A stretch of 64,000 nt of DNA. Source: Streptomyces sp. SAT1 (GTDB taxonomy: Bacteria > Actinomycetota > Actinomycetes > Streptomycetales > Streptomycetaceae). Below, one piece after another: positions 1-9,052 of the stretch (position 1 is its first letter; each line of letters starts with the position of its first letter). Position numbers and translations under genes: made by a program. Below the pieces are notes generated by a model. The model was not told the origin of the DNA, ran no database searches, and was given only the letters and a program-made list of their open reading frames with translations. The DNA lies in NCBI RefSeq assembly GCF_001654495.1, contig NZ_CP015849.1:6179001-6243000 (forward strand), read 5' to 3'.

Positions 1-564
1 GGCCAGCTTGCCCTGGACCTGCTGCTTCTGGCGGCCCAGTTCGGTGCGGGTGGCGGCGAGGTCCCTGAGCTTGCCGGTGGCCTCGGCGCGCTGCTGGGCG
101 AGCTGGCGCTGCTTGTCCTGGATCTTCTTCAGGGAGTCGGCCTGCTGCCCGCTGACCTGGCTGAGGGTGGCGGCCTTGTCCAGGTACTCGTCCGGGTGGG
201 ACGAGAGGAAGAGCTGGAGGGAGGGGTCGATGCCGCCGCTGCGGTACTGGCCCGCGGCCATCGAACCGAGGGCGTCGCGCAGCTTGTTGAGGTCCTGCTG
301 GCCGCGGGCGACGTTGTCCTGGATGGTGGAGATCTCCTTCTGGAGCTTCTCCTGCTTCTCCTTGGCGCCGTTGTACTTCTCGGTGGCCTGCTCCGCCTGC
401 TCGTAGAGCGTGTCGACCTTGGACTTGACCTCGTCCTTGCTGGGCTTCTCGCTCGGTGCCGCGTTGGCCGACTGCGCGCTGATCGCGACGGCGGCGGCTG
501 CCGCGGTGGTGAGCATGGTCACCCGGGCACGGCTGGGCTGTTTGGGTCGACGGTGGGACGCCAC
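1..564 (-). CDS. Secreted coiled-coil protein, N-terminal part (NlpC/P60 hydrolase type)
   Basis: Reading leftward from a GTG at 564 gives an open frame that leaves the window at base 1, so only about 188 N-terminal residues are visible. They start VASHRRPKQPSRARVTMLTT and continue into an alanine-rich hydrophobic stretch ending near SANAAPS, a typical Sec signal peptide. The rest is a long charged coiled coil rich in K, E and Q (about residues 45-188). This is the architecture of Streptomyces secreted cell-wall hydrolases whose NlpC/P60 peptidase domain follows the coiled coil. That catalytic domain is outside the window, so the enzymatic call is an inference. The start is supported by AAGGAG nine bases upstream. 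The gene is divergent from the peptidase operon that starts at 717. Confidence 0.75.
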   Translation of the reverse strand, partial: MASHRRPKQPSRARVTMLTTAAAAAVAISAQSANAAPSEKPSKDEVKSKVDTLYEQAEQATEKYNGAKEKQEKLQKEISTIQDNVARGQQDLNKLRDALGSMAAGQYRSGGIDPSLQLFLSSHPDEYLDKAATLSQVSGQQADSLKKIQDKQRQLAQQRAEATGKLRDLAATRTELGRQKQQVQGKLA

Positions 565-588
565 GGAAGCGAACTCCTTCTGCTGGGT

Positions 589-608
589 GAACTCCCGTTC
601 GGGAGTTC
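589..608. promoter_or_regulatory. Inverted repeat upstream of the secreted protein gene
   Basis: GAACTCCCG and CGGGAGTTC are perfect 9-base arms around TT. The repeat lies 25-44 bases upstream of the GTG at 564, in the region between divergent genes. It could be a repressor operator or a 5' UTR hairpin of the minus-strand gene; nothing in the sequence decides between these. Confidence 0.45.
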
Positions 609-716
609 GAGTTTAAACCTAGTGATCCGGGCTCGTCGGCGCCAGGCTCGGGGCGTTCCGTTTCCTGCGCTCCACCTGGTAGGAAGTTGCAGCCCCGGCG
701 CGTAACCTGGCGCCCC

Positions 717-1550
717 ATGAAGATCCTCATCAGCGCGGACATGGAGGGCGCCACCGGTGTGACCTGGCCGGCCGATGTGCTGCCGGGGACGCCGCAGTGG
801 GAGCGGTGCCGGTCGATGTTCACCTCGGACGTCAACGCCGCGGTGCTCGGCTTCCTCGACGGCGGCGCCGACGAGGTCCTCATCAACGAGGCCCACTGGT
901 CGATGCGCAACCTGCTGCTCGAAGAGCTGGACGACCGGGCGCAGATGCTCACCGGGCGGCACAAGTCGCTGTCCATGGTGGAGGGCGTGCAGCACGGCGA
1001 CGTGGACGGCATCGCCTTCGTCGGCTACCACGCGGGCGCCGGCATGGAGGGCGTCCTCGCCCACACCTACCTGGCCAACTCCATCACCGGGGTGTGGATC
1101 GACGACGTACGGGCCAGCGAGGGACTGCTCAACGCGCATGTGGTCGCCGAGTACGGCGTGCCGGTGGTCCTCGTCACCGGCGACGACGTGGCCTGCGAGG
1201 ACGCGCTCGGGTACGCGCCCGAGGCGCTGAAGGTCGCCGTCAAGGACCATGTGTCGCGGTACGCGGCGGTGTGCCGCACCCCGGCCCGCACCGCCGCCGA
1301 CATCCGCGCGGCGGCCCGTGAGGCGGCCGCCCTGGCGGTGCGCCGTCCGCCGGTCGCGGGCGGCCCGTTCACCGTCGCGGTCGAGTTCGACGCCGAGCAC
1401 CTGGCCATGGCCGCCACCGTGGTGCCGGGCGTCACCCGGGCCGGTGAGCGCAAGGTGGCCTACACCAGCGCGACCATGTACGAGGGAATCCGCACGTTCA
1501 AGGCGGTCACCACGATCGCTTCGGCCGCCATCGAGGAGCAGTATGGCTGA
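717..1550 (+). CDS. M55 family D-aminopeptidase (DppA-like)
   Basis: 277 residues, the usual size for DppA-type peptidases, which form zinc-dependent decamers and remove N-terminal D-amino acids from peptides. The family landmarks are present: SADMEG at the N-terminus (Asp8, Glu10 as metal ligands), His60 in NEAHW, His105 in GYHAGA and His116 in AHT, at or one residue away from the B. subtilis DppA spacing. The ATG at 717 is chosen because the protein must begin with the beta strand MKILISADMEG. No good ribosome binding site precedes it; an in-frame TTG at 687 has AGGAAG directly against it, too close to be used. The 3' end overlaps the next gene by 8 bases, indicating an operon. Confidence 0.9.
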   Translation: MKILISADMEGATGVTWPADVLPGTPQWERCRSMFTSDVNAAVLGFLDGGADEVLINEAHWSMRNLLLEELDDRAQMLTGRHKSLSMVEGVQHGDVDGIAFVGYHAGAGMEGVLAHTYLANSITGVWIDDVRASEGLLNAHVVAEYGVPVVLVTGDDVACEDALGYAPEALKVAVKDHVSRYAAVCRTPARTAADIRAAAREAAALAVRRPPVAGGPFTVAVEFDAEHLAMAATVVPGVTRAGERKVAYTSATMYEGIRTFKAVTTIASAAIEEQYG

Positions 1551-2874
1551 CGCGCAGGCACTGGACGAGGTCGTCCGCTTCACCTCCGACCTGATCCGCA
1601 TCGACACCACCAACCGGGGCGGCGGCGACTGCCGCGAGCGCCCGGCAGCCGAGTACGCCGCCGAGCAGCTCGCGGCGGCCGGTACGCGGCCGGTGCTCCT
1701 GGAGCGGACCCCGGGCCGGACCAATGTGGTCGCCCGGATCGAGGGCACCGACCCGTCCGCGCCCGCCCTGCTCGTCCACGGTCATCTCGACGTGGTGCCG
1801 GCCCAGGCGGCGGACTGGAGCGTGCACCCGTTCTCCGGCGAGGTCCGTGACGGTGTCGTGTGGGGCCGGGGCGCCGTCGACATGAAGAACATGGACGCGA
1901 TGATCCTCGCGGTGGTCCGCTCCTGGGCCCGCCAGGGGGTACGGCCCCGCCGGGACCTGGTCGTCGCCTTCACCGCCGACGAGGAGGCCAGCGCCGAGGA
2001 CGGCTCCGGATTCCTCGCCGAGGAGCACCCCGAGCTGTTCGAGGGCTGCACCGAGGGCATCAGCGAGTCCGGCGCGTACACCTTCCACGACGGCGCCGGA
2101 CGGCAGATCTACCCGATCGCCGCCGGGGAGCGCGGCACCGCCTGGCTGAAGCTGACCGCGCGCGGCCGGGCCGGCCACGGCTCCCGTGTGAACACGGAGA
2201 ACGCGGTGACCCGGCTCTCCGCCGCGATCACCCGGATCGGCGCCCACCAGTGGCCGCTGCGGCTCACCCCCACGGTCCGCGCCGCTCTCACCGAACTGGC
2301 CGCCCTGTACGGCCTGGAGGCCGAGCCGACCAGCCTGGACAGCGCGGACGGCGCGGACGGCGTGGACGTGCTGCTCGACAAGCTCGGCCCCGCCGCCCGC
2401 CTGGTGGAGGCGACGCTGCGCAACAGCGCCAACCCGACCATGCTGGACGCCGGTTACAAGGTGAACGTCATCCCGGGCGAGGCCGTCGCCCATGTCGACG
2501 GACGGTATCTGTCCGGCGGCGAGGACGAGTTCCGCGCCACCCTGGACCGGCTCACCGGGCCCGACGTGGACTGGGAGTTCCACCACCGCGAGGTGGCGAT
2601 CCAGGCCCCCGTCGACTCCCCGACGTTCGCCGCGATGCGCGCCGCCGTCCAGGAGTTCGCGCCCGAGGGCCATGTCGTGCCGTACTGCATGGCGGGCGGC
2701 ACCGACGCCAAGCAGTTCTCGCGGCTCGGCATCACCGGCTACGGCTTCTCGCCGCTGAAACTGCCCGAGGGCTTCGACTACGACGCGCTGTTCCACGGCG
2801 TCGACGAACGTGTCCCCGTCGAGGCGCTGCACTTCGGTGTCCGTGTGCTCGACCGCTTCCTGCGGACGTCCTGA
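1543..2874 (+). CDS. M20 family metallopeptidase
   Basis: 443 residues of the M20/ArgE/DapE/CPG2 family, di-zinc enzymes that hydrolyse peptides or N-acyl amino acids. Visible motifs are VHGHLDVVP (metal ligand His81, Asp83), GRGAVDMKN (bridging Asp113) and FTADEEAS (catalytic Glu147, ligand Glu148). A lid/dimerisation domain sits in the middle and the C-terminal ligand region is around GGTDAKQFS. The ATG overlaps the end of the M55 gene (ATGGCTGA), so translation is probably coupled. Substrate cannot be read from sequence; operon partners suggest peptides containing D-amino acids or cell-wall peptides. Confidence 0.92.
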   Translation: MADAQALDEVVRFTSDLIRIDTTNRGGGDCRERPAAEYAAEQLAAAGTRPVLLERTPGRTNVVARIEGTDPSAPALLVHGHLDVVPAQAADWSVHPFSGEVRDGVVWGRGAVDMKNMDAMILAVVRSWARQGVRPRRDLVVAFTADEEASAEDGSGFLAEEHPELFEGCTEGISESGAYTFHDGAGRQIYPIAAGERGTAWLKLTARGRAGHGSRVNTENAVTRLSAAITRIGAHQWPLRLTPTVRAALTELAALYGLEAEPTSLDSADGADGVDVLLDKLGPAARLVEATLRNSANPTMLDAGYKVNVIPGEAVAHVDGRYLSGGEDEFRATLDRLTGPDVDWEFHHREVAIQAPVDSPTFAAMRAAVQEFAPEGHVVPYCMAGGTDAKQFSRLGITGYGFSPLKLPEGFDYDALFHGVDERVPVEALHFGVRVLDRFLRTS

Positions 2875-2895
2875 GCGAGTTGGGAGAAGGAAACA

Positions 2896-4848
2896 GTGGA
2901 GACCCTGCCGTACGGTTCCTGGCCCTCGCCGATCGACGCGGCGCTCGCCGCCGCGCACGACGGAAAGCCGGAGTTCGTGGGTTTCGTCGGCGACGAGGTG
3001 TGGTGGACCGCGCCCCGGCCCGCCGAGGGCGGGCGGCGGACGCTGGTGCGGCGGGGTGTCGACGGCACCGAGGAGCCGGTCCTGCCGCCGCCGTGGAACG
3101 TGCGCAGCAGGGTCATCGAGTACGGCGGCCGGCCCTGGGACGGGACGGTCGTGGACGGCACCCCGCTGGTCGTCTTCGTGAACTTCGCCGACCAGCGGCT
3201 CTACCGCCACGAGCCCGGCGGCACCCCGCGCCCGCTCACCCCCGTCTCCGCGGTGGGCGGCGGACTGCGCTGGGCCGAGCCGCAGTTGCTCGTCGACCGC
3301 GGCGAAGTCTGGTGCGTACTGGAGGAGTTCACCGGCGAGGGACCCACCGACGTGCGGCGCGTCCCGGCCGCCGTACCGCTGGACGGATCGGCCGCCGAGG
3401 ACCGGGACGCGGTGCGCGAACTGACCGCCGAACGGCACCGGTTCGTGACCGGGCCGCGCCTGTCGCCGGACGGGCGCCGGGCCGCCTGGCTGGCCTGGGA
3501 CCACCCGAGGATGCCCTGGGACGGCACCGAACTCCTGGTCGCCGACGTCAGCGACGACGGCCGCCTCACCGCGCCCCGCACCGTCGCCGGCGGCCCCGAG
3601 GAGTCCGTCGCCCAGGCGGACTGGGCCGCCGACGGCTCCCTGCTGTACGCGAGCGACCGCGGCGGCTGGTGGAACCTCTACCGCGACGGGCGTCCGCTGT
3701 GCCCGCGCGAGGAGGAGTTCGCCGGGCCGCTGTGGAAGCTCGGGCAGCGCTGGTTCGCGCCGCTGGACAGCGGTCTCGTCGCCGTCGTGCACGGCCGCGG
3801 CGCCACCGCCCTCGGCATACTCGACCCGGAGAGCGGCGAGGTCGTCGACGCGGCCGGGCCCTGGAGCGAGTTCGACGCCACTCTCGCGGTGCACGGCGGG
3901 CGGGTGATCGGCGTCGGCGCCGGACCGCACGGCTCCCACGAGGTCGTCGAACTGGACACCCGCACCGGACGGGCCCGCGTCGTCGGCGCCGCCCACCGCG
4001 ACCCGGTCGACCCCGCCCACTACCCCGAACCGCGGGTGCGCACCTTCACCGGACCGGGCGGCCGCGAGGTGCACGCCCACGTCTACCCGCCGCACCACCC
4101 CGGCTTCTCCGCGCCCGCCGGGGAACTGCCGCCCTACGTGGTGTGGGCGCACGGCGGGCCCACCAGCCGGTCCCCGCTCGTCCTCGACCTGGAGATCGCC
4201 TACTTCACCTCACGCGGCATCGGCGTCGCCGAGGTGAACTACGGCGGCTCCACCGGATACGGCCGCGAGTACCGCGAGCGGCTGCGCGAACAGTGGGGCG
4301 TCGTCGACGTCGAGGACTGCGCGGCCGTCGCGCTCGCCCTCGCCGACGAGGGCACCGCCGACCGCGACCGGCTGGCGATCCGAGGCGGCAGCGCGGGCGG
4401 CTGGACCACCGCGGCCTCGCTGACCGGCACCGACGTCTACGCCTGCGGCACCGTCCTCTACCCGATCCTCGATCTGACGGGCTGGGGCACGGGGGAGACC
4501 CACGACTTCGAGTCGCAGTACCTGGAGAGCCTGGTGGGACCGCTCGCCGAGGTACCCGAGCGGTACACCGAGCGTTCGCCCGCCGAGCACGCCGACCGGA
4601 TCACCGCGCCGTTCCTGCTGCTCCAGGGCCTGGACGACGTGATCTGCCCGCCCGTGCAGTGCGAACGTTTCCTCGCCCGGCTCCGCGGACGCGACGTACC
4701 GCACGCCTACCTCACCTTCGAGGGGGAGGGGCACGGCTTCCGGCGGGCCGAGACGATGGTGCGCGCCCTGGAGGCCGAACTATCCCTGTACGCCCAGGTG
4801 TTCGGCCTGGAGCCGGCCGGGATCCCCACCCTGGAGCTGGGCACATGA
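2896..4848 (+). CDS. S9 family prolyl oligopeptidase
   Basis: 650 residues with an N-terminal beta-propeller region (about 1-380) and a C-terminal alpha/beta hydrolase domain, as in acylaminoacyl peptidases and dipeptidyl peptidases. The nucleophile elbow is GGSAGG (Ser near residue 499), the acid lies in LQGLDDVICPP and the histidine in GEGHGF. A GTG start follows GGGAGAAGGAA at a good distance. No signal peptide is seen, so it is probably cytosolic. It lies 21 bases after the M20 gene and overlaps the next gene by ATGA, making it the third member of a four-peptidase operon. Confidence 0.92.
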   Translation: METLPYGSWPSPIDAALAAAHDGKPEFVGFVGDEVWWTAPRPAEGGRRTLVRRGVDGTEEPVLPPPWNVRSRVIEYGGRPWDGTVVDGTPLVVFVNFADQRLYRHEPGGTPRPLTPVSAVGGGLRWAEPQLLVDRGEVWCVLEEFTGEGPTDVRRVPAAVPLDGSAAEDRDAVRELTAERHRFVTGPRLSPDGRRAAWLAWDHPRMPWDGTELLVADVSDDGRLTAPRTVAGGPEESVAQADWAADGSLLYASDRGGWWNLYRDGRPLCPREEEFAGPLWKLGQRWFAPLDSGLVAVVHGRGATALGILDPESGEVVDAAGPWSEFDATLAVHGGRVIGVGAGPHGSHEVVELDTRTGRARVVGAAHRDPVDPAHYPEPRVRTFTGPGGREVHAHVYPPHHPGFSAPAGELPPYVVWAHGGPTSRSPLVLDLEIAYFTSRGIGVAEVNYGGSTGYGREYRERLREQWGVVDVEDCAAVALALADEGTADRDRLAIRGGSAGGWTTAASLTGTDVYACGTVLYPILDLTGWGTGETHDFESQYLESLVGPLAEVPERYTERSPAEHADRITAPFLLLQGLDDVICPPVQCERFLARLRGRDVPHAYLTFEGEGHGFRRAETMVRALEAELSLYAQVFGLEPAGIPTLELGT

Positions 4849-5768
4849 AGGAACTGCTGCGTCCCGCCCGGCTCGCCCCCGGCGCCCGCGTCGCCGTGGT
4901 CGCCCCCAGCGGGCCCGTCCCCGAGGAACGGCTCCAGTCCGGTCTCGACGTACTGCGCGGCTGGGACCTGGACCCGGTCGTGGCACCCCATGTGCTCGAC
5001 CGGCACGAGGAGTTCGCCTATCTCGCCGGGGCCGACGCCGACCGGGCCGCCGACCTCCAGCGGGCCTGGTGCGACCCGTCGGTGGACGCGGTGCTGTGCG
5101 CCCGGGGCGGCTACGGGGCGCAGCGCATGGCCGACCTGCTCGACTGGGAGGCCATGCGCGCGGCCGGGCCCAAGGTGTTCGTCGGCTTCAGCGACATCAC
5201 CGCGCTGCACGAGGCGTTCGCCGTCCGGCTGGGCCTGGTCACCCTGCACGGGCCCATGGCCGCCGGGATCGACTTCCTCAAGAACGCCCGCGCGCAGGAG
5301 CATCTGCGGGCCACCCTGTTCACGCCCGAAGCGGTCCGGGTGATCCCCTCCGACGGGACGGCCCTCGTCCCCGGGCGGGCCCGGGGCGTCACGCTCGGCG
5401 GCTGCCTCGCCCTGCTCGCCGCCGACCTCGGCACGCCGCACGCCCGGCCGTCCGCCGCCGGTGGCCTGCTCTGCCTGGAGGACGTCGGCGAGGAACCGTA
5501 CCGCCTGGACCGCTACCTCACGCAACTGCTGCGGGCCGGCTGGCTGGAGCGGGTCGGCGGGGTGCTGCTCGGCTCGTGGAAGGACTGCGGCGAACCCGAG
5601 CGGGTGCGCGCGCTGCTCGCCGACCGGCTGGGCGGACTCGGTGTGCCCGTCGCGGCCGACTTCGGGTTCGGGCACTGCGCGGGCGCCCGCACGATGCCCT
5701 TCGGGGCGGCCGCCGAACTCGACGCGGACGCGGGCACCTTGACGCTGGACACACCCGCGCTGCGCTGA
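4845..5768 (+). CDS. S66 family LD-carboxypeptidase
   Basis: 307 residues of the S66 family (LdcA/MccF), which cut L-D peptide bonds such as those of murein tetrapeptides. Features are VAPSGPVPEERL near the N-terminus, CARGGYG, the nucleophile motif VGFSDIT (Ser about 116), Glu in CLEDVGEEPYR and His in FGHC, giving the Ser-Glu-His triad. The start ATG overlaps the stop of the S9 gene. It ends the operon. In the 257 bases that follow I see only a short ACCGG/CCGGT stem and no convincing gene. Confidence 0.9.
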   Translation: MKELLRPARLAPGARVAVVAPSGPVPEERLQSGLDVLRGWDLDPVVAPHVLDRHEEFAYLAGADADRAADLQRAWCDPSVDAVLCARGGYGAQRMADLLDWEAMRAAGPKVFVGFSDITALHEAFAVRLGLVTLHGPMAAGIDFLKNARAQEHLRATLFTPEAVRVIPSDGTALVPGRARGVTLGGCLALLAADLGTPHARPSAAGGLLCLEDVGEEPYRLDRYLTQLLRAGWLERVGGVLLGSWKDCGEPERVRALLADRLGGLGVPVAADFGFGHCAGARTMPFGAAAELDADAGTLTLDTPALR

Positions 5769-6025
5769 CCGGCGCCACCGGTGCCCGCGCAGCCCGGCGG
5801 AACGCCGCACACCGCGTCCCGCCGAGGGGCCCGGCTGATCACGGACGAGGACCGGGCCGGGTTCCTGGTTCTGCGAGAGACCCGGCGGCGCCATCGCCGG
5901 ACCCATCAGCATCAACAACACCGCCTCCCTCGCGTCGGCCCGCTCCTGAGGCTTCCGGCGGGAGGGCTGCTCGCCGAAGACGCCGTACGCCGACGGGGTC
6001 TGGCGCGACCACGAACGCCGGGCGC

Positions 6026-6373
6026 TCAGCGCCGGGACGCCGACTTCCGGTTGATCTTCATCGTGTCCAGGTCGGTGACGGTCGAACGCAGGTCCCGGAA
6101 GCCGCAGCCGAGCGCCCGCAGCGCACCCTCCGCGCGGTCCTCCGCGAGCGCCGCCGCCATCTCCTCGCCGTCCGCGGCGTCCGACACCACCACGTAGCGC
6201 ATCGAGAAGTGCTTCAGCGGAACCGGTTCGTAGGACAGCGAACCCTCCTCGGTGAACCGCATGCTCGTCATGCCGTGGTCGCCCGCCTCGGCGAGCAGCC
6301 GCGCCCGCGCCTCGTCGGTCAGCCCGTCCCAGGTACCCCGGACGATGACCCGGTAGGTGTGCTGCTCGCTCAT
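6026..6373 (-). CDS. DUF6204-type small protein
   Basis: 115 residues starting MSEQHTYRVIVRGTWDGL. It looks like a compact alpha/beta protein with a conserved FTEEGSLSYEPVPLKHFSMRY segment and a basic C-terminus (INRKSASRR). I recognise it as a conserved actinobacterial family without known function (DUF6204-like). No signal peptide or membrane segment is visible. The ATG is at 6373. It stands alone, convergent to the peptidase operon. Confidence 0.75.
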   Translation of the reverse strand: MSEQHTYRVIVRGTWDGLTDEARARLLAEAGDHGMTSMRFTEEGSLSYEPVPLKHFSMRYVVVSDAADGEEMAAALAEDRAEGALRALGCGFRDLRSTVTDLDTMKINRKSASRR

Positions 6374-6400
6374 CGCGTCCCGTACTCCTCGGTGCCGTGC

Positions 6401-6420
6401 GTGTCCGCGCGCGCGGACAC
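6401..6420. repeat. Perfect 20-bp palindrome between divergent genes
   Basis: A perfect palindrome with 10-base half-site GTGTCCGCGC lies 28 bases upstream of the DUF6204 start and 137 bases before the DUF5107 gene. It may be an operator for the divergent pair. High GC makes chance palindromes likelier, but 20 exact bases is long. Confidence 0.4.
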
Positions 6421-6557
6421 GGCCGAAGCCCCGACTGTACGTCGCCCGCCGGGCCGCGGCCCACGGGATTTCCCCGCCGCCCGGCACGGCCCGCCCGCGC
6501 GCTTTGCGCAATCCTGACGTGTGCCGCCCCTGGTCAGCTCCCCGCTCACCGGGTTCC

Positions 6558-8564
6558 ATGGTGATCGTGACGACGATCCGACGTGAGGTACTGACGCTCC
6601 CCGCCGCACCACTGGGCCCGGACAACCCGCTGCCCGCGCTGCGCCCGCTCGACGAGGCGCACCGCATCGAGGACCGGGACCGGGCCGGCCTGCCGCACGA
6701 CATGGCCCGGCAGATCGGCTACGCCCCCCTGCACAGCCTGCTGCCCGCGCGGATCCGCGACGGCTACGGCCGCACCCGGCGGCCGGCCGCCGTCGACGCC
6801 CTCGTCCTGGAGAACGACCGGCTGCGCGCCACCGTCCTGCCCGGCCTCGGCGGCCGCGTCGCCTCCCTCGTGCACAAGCCCACCGGCCGCGAACTCCTCT
6901 ACCGCAACCCGGTGTTGCAGCCCGCCAACTTCGCCCTCAACGGCGCCTGGTTCTCCGGCGGCATCGAGTGGAACATCGGCGCCACCGGGCACACCACCCT
7001 GTCCTGCGCACCCGTGCACGCCGCCCGCGTCCCCGCCCCGGACGGCGGCGCCATGCTGCGCCTGTGGGAGTGGGAGCGGCTGCGCGACCTGCCCTTCCAG
7101 GTGGACCTGTGGCTGCCCGAGGGCTCCGACTTCCTGCACGTCGGCGTCCGCGTCCGCAACCCGCACGAGCGGCCCGTGCCCACCTACTGGTGGTCCAACA
7201 TCGCCGTCCCCGAGGAGCGCCGGGTCCTCGCCCCGGCCGACGAGGCATGGCTCCCCCACTGCCTGAACGGCGTGGGAGGTACCCCCATCGGCTACGAACG
7301 CCGCCTCACCCGCGTCCCCGTCCCCGAACACGACGGCACCGACCGCACCTACCCCCTCAACAGCCCTTACGCCGCCGACTACTTCTACGAGGTGCCCGAC
7401 GAGCGGCGCCGCTGGATCGCCGCCCTCGACGAGGACGGCACGGGTCTGGTGCAGACCTCCACCGACACGCTGCGCGGGCGCAAGCTGTTCGTCTGGGGCT
7501 CCGGGCCCGGCGGACGGCGCTGGCAGCAGTGGCTGACCGAGCCCGGCACCGGCGGCTACTGCGAGATCCAGGCCGGACTGGCCCGCACCCAGCTCGAACA
7601 CGTACGCCTGGAGCCGGAGAGCGAGGTGGCGTGGCTGGAGTCCTACGGACCGCTCGACGCGCCCGCCCCGGCGGGGGAGTGGGACGCCGCCGTACGGCGC
7701 ACCGAGGAGCGGCTCGAAGCGGTCCTGCCGCGCGCGGACGTCGAGGCCGCCCACGCCGCCTGGCGGCCGTACGCCGACGCCGAACCGGAGGAGATCCTCA
7801 CCGCCGGGTCCGGCTGGGGCGCGCTCGAAGTCCTGCGCTCCGGCTGGAAGCTGCCCGGCACGCCGTTCCCCGAGTCCACCCTCGGCGCCGCCCAGGAGCC
7901 CTGGCGGGAACTGCTGCGCACCGGCTCCTTCCCCGAGCGGCACCGGCAGGACCCGCCCGGCGAGAGCCTGGTCGCCCCGCACTGGCGGGACCTGCTGGAG
8001 ACGGCGCCCGCCGGCCCGCTCACCGAGTACCACCTCGGTGTCGCCCAGTGGCACGCGGGCGACCGCGCGCAGGCGGTGCGCAGTTGGGAGCGCGCCCTCG
8101 AACGCGCCCCCCGGCGCTGGCCGTCGCTGCGCTGCCTGGCCGTCGCCGACCAGGAGTCCGGTCATCACGAGCGGGCAGCCGACCGGTACACCGAGGCGTT
8201 CGACGACCTGTGCCGCGCCGCCACCGGGCAGGGCGGGGAGGACGGCGACGTCACCGCCGCCGTCGCCGCCCTGGGCCGCGAGGCGATCGAGGCGCTGCTG
8301 CACGCGGGCCGGGCGGCCGGTGCGCGCTCCGTGTGGGACCGGCTGCCGTCCGCCACCCGCGAACGCGGCCGGTTCCGGCTGCTGGAGGCCGAACTGCTGC
8401 TCGCGGAGGGGCACCGCGACCGCGCCCGCGCGGTCTTCGAGGACGGCTTCGAGGTCGCCGACCTCAGGGAGGGCGACGAGCGGATCGGCCGGGTGTGGGA
8501 GCGGGCGGTGGGCACACCGCTGCCGGAGCGCTACGACTTCCGGATGCGGCCGTCGTCGCACTGA
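6558..8564 (+). CDS. DUF5107 domain protein with C-terminal TPR-like repeats
   Basis: 668 residues. The N-terminal two thirds contains the DUF5107 signature region (NFALNGAWFSGGIEWN, YWWSNIAVPE), resembling galactose-mutarotase-like beta-sandwich folds that bind sugars. The C-terminal 200 residues are alanine/arginine-rich helical repeats of tetratricopeptide type (YHLGVAQWHAGDRAQAVRSW, ESGHHERAADRYTEAF). The family is associated with carbohydrate metabolism, but no reaction is established. The start is ATG at 6558 with no obvious ribosome binding site, so the mRNA may be leaderless. It stands alone, convergent with the VOC gene. Confidence 0.85.
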   Translation: MVIVTTIRREVLTLPAAPLGPDNPLPALRPLDEAHRIEDRDRAGLPHDMARQIGYAPLHSLLPARIRDGYGRTRRPAAVDALVLENDRLRATVLPGLGGRVASLVHKPTGRELLYRNPVLQPANFALNGAWFSGGIEWNIGATGHTTLSCAPVHAARVPAPDGGAMLRLWEWERLRDLPFQVDLWLPEGSDFLHVGVRVRNPHERPVPTYWWSNIAVPEERRVLAPADEAWLPHCLNGVGGTPIGYERRLTRVPVPEHDGTDRTYPLNSPYAADYFYEVPDERRRWIAALDEDGTGLVQTSTDTLRGRKLFVWGSGPGGRRWQQWLTEPGTGGYCEIQAGLARTQLEHVRLEPESEVAWLESYGPLDAPAPAGEWDAAVRRTEERLEAVLPRADVEAAHAAWRPYADAEPEEILTAGSGWGALEVLRSGWKLPGTPFPESTLGAAQEPWRELLRTGSFPERHRQDPPGESLVAPHWRDLLETAPAGPLTEYHLGVAQWHAGDRAQAVRSWERALERAPRRWPSLRCLAVADQESGHHERAADRYTEAFDDLCRAATGQGGEDGDVTAAVAALGREAIEALLHAGRAAGARSVWDRLPSATRERGRFRLLEAELLLAEGHRDRARAVFEDGFEVADLREGDERIGRVWERAVGTPLPERYDFRMRPSSH

Positions 8565-8592
8565 CCGCCGTAGGCGGGCGCCCCGGTGCCGG

Positions 8593-8940
8593 TCAGCCGC
8601 GGCGGTCCACGTACTCGTACACCGACCCGTCCGGATGCACGGCGATCAGAATGCGGCCCGCCGGGGTGCCGACCGGGCCCGCGATCACGCGGGCGCCCAG
8701 TGCGGTCAGCACCCGGTTCGCCTCGTCGACGTCCGCGACGGCGATCGTCGCCGACACCTTGCGCAGCACCTCCAACTCGGCCGCGGGGCCGCTCATCAGC
8801 AGAAAGCAGCCGACCGCGGCCACCTTCACCCCGCCGCGCTCGAACCGGAGGGCCGGGGTGCCCGCCAGGCGTTCGTAGAAGGGGACGGCGGTCTCCAGGT
8901 CGTCGACGCAGACGCGCAGGCTGGTTCCCAGAATCTCCAT
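8593..8940 (-). CDS. VOC (glyoxalase/bleomycin resistance) family protein
   Basis: 115 residues, a single vicinal-oxygen-chelate unit: MEILGTSLRVCVDDLETAVPFYERL starts the first beta-alpha-beta-beta-beta half, and the second half ends HPDGSVYEYVDRR. Such proteins dimerise and may be metalloenzymes or ligand binders. The metal-ligand positions cannot be assigned confidently here. It is convergent with the DUF5107 gene, 28 bases apart. Confidence 0.85.
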   Translation of the reverse strand: MEILGTSLRVCVDDLETAVPFYERLAGTPALRFERGGVKVAAVGCFLLMSGPAAELEVLRKVSATIAVADVDEANRVLTALGARVIAGPVGTPAGRILIAVHPDGSVYEYVDRRG

Positions 8941-9017
8941 GCCAGGGAGCCTAGTTGGGCGCCCGGCCCGGCGGAGATCGTTCGCGCCGACTGCCGCGGA
9001 GGCCGCCGGGAGGGCGC

Positions 9018-9042
9018 GCGTGACGCGTCCCCGCGCGGGTAC
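9018..9042 (+). promoter_or_regulatory. Candidate sigma-B-type promoter for the holin-like gene
   Basis: GCGT (9018-9021), 15 bases, then GGGTAC (9037-9042), matching the Streptomyces sigma-B consensus GNNT-N14..16-GGGTAC. The -10 ends 10 bases before the ATG at 9053, so the mRNA would be leaderless or nearly so, which fits the lack of a ribosome binding site. Confidence 0.55.
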
Positions 9043-9052
9043 CCGCAGCGGC

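Noticed and set aside
1507..4152. Long minus-strand open frame of about 880 codons
   Set aside because: Antisense to the M20 and S9 genes, with typical high-GC shadow composition and no family resemblance.
1860..5768. Very long plus-strand open frame of about 1300 codons
   Set aside because: It is a shadow frame, rich in Arg/Pro, over the M20 and S9 genes; only its last part, from 4845, is a real gene (S66).
5769..6025. Possible small peptide gene after the S66 gene
   Set aside because: Short frames exist on both strands, but none has a ribosome binding site with a convincing start or a recognisable family.
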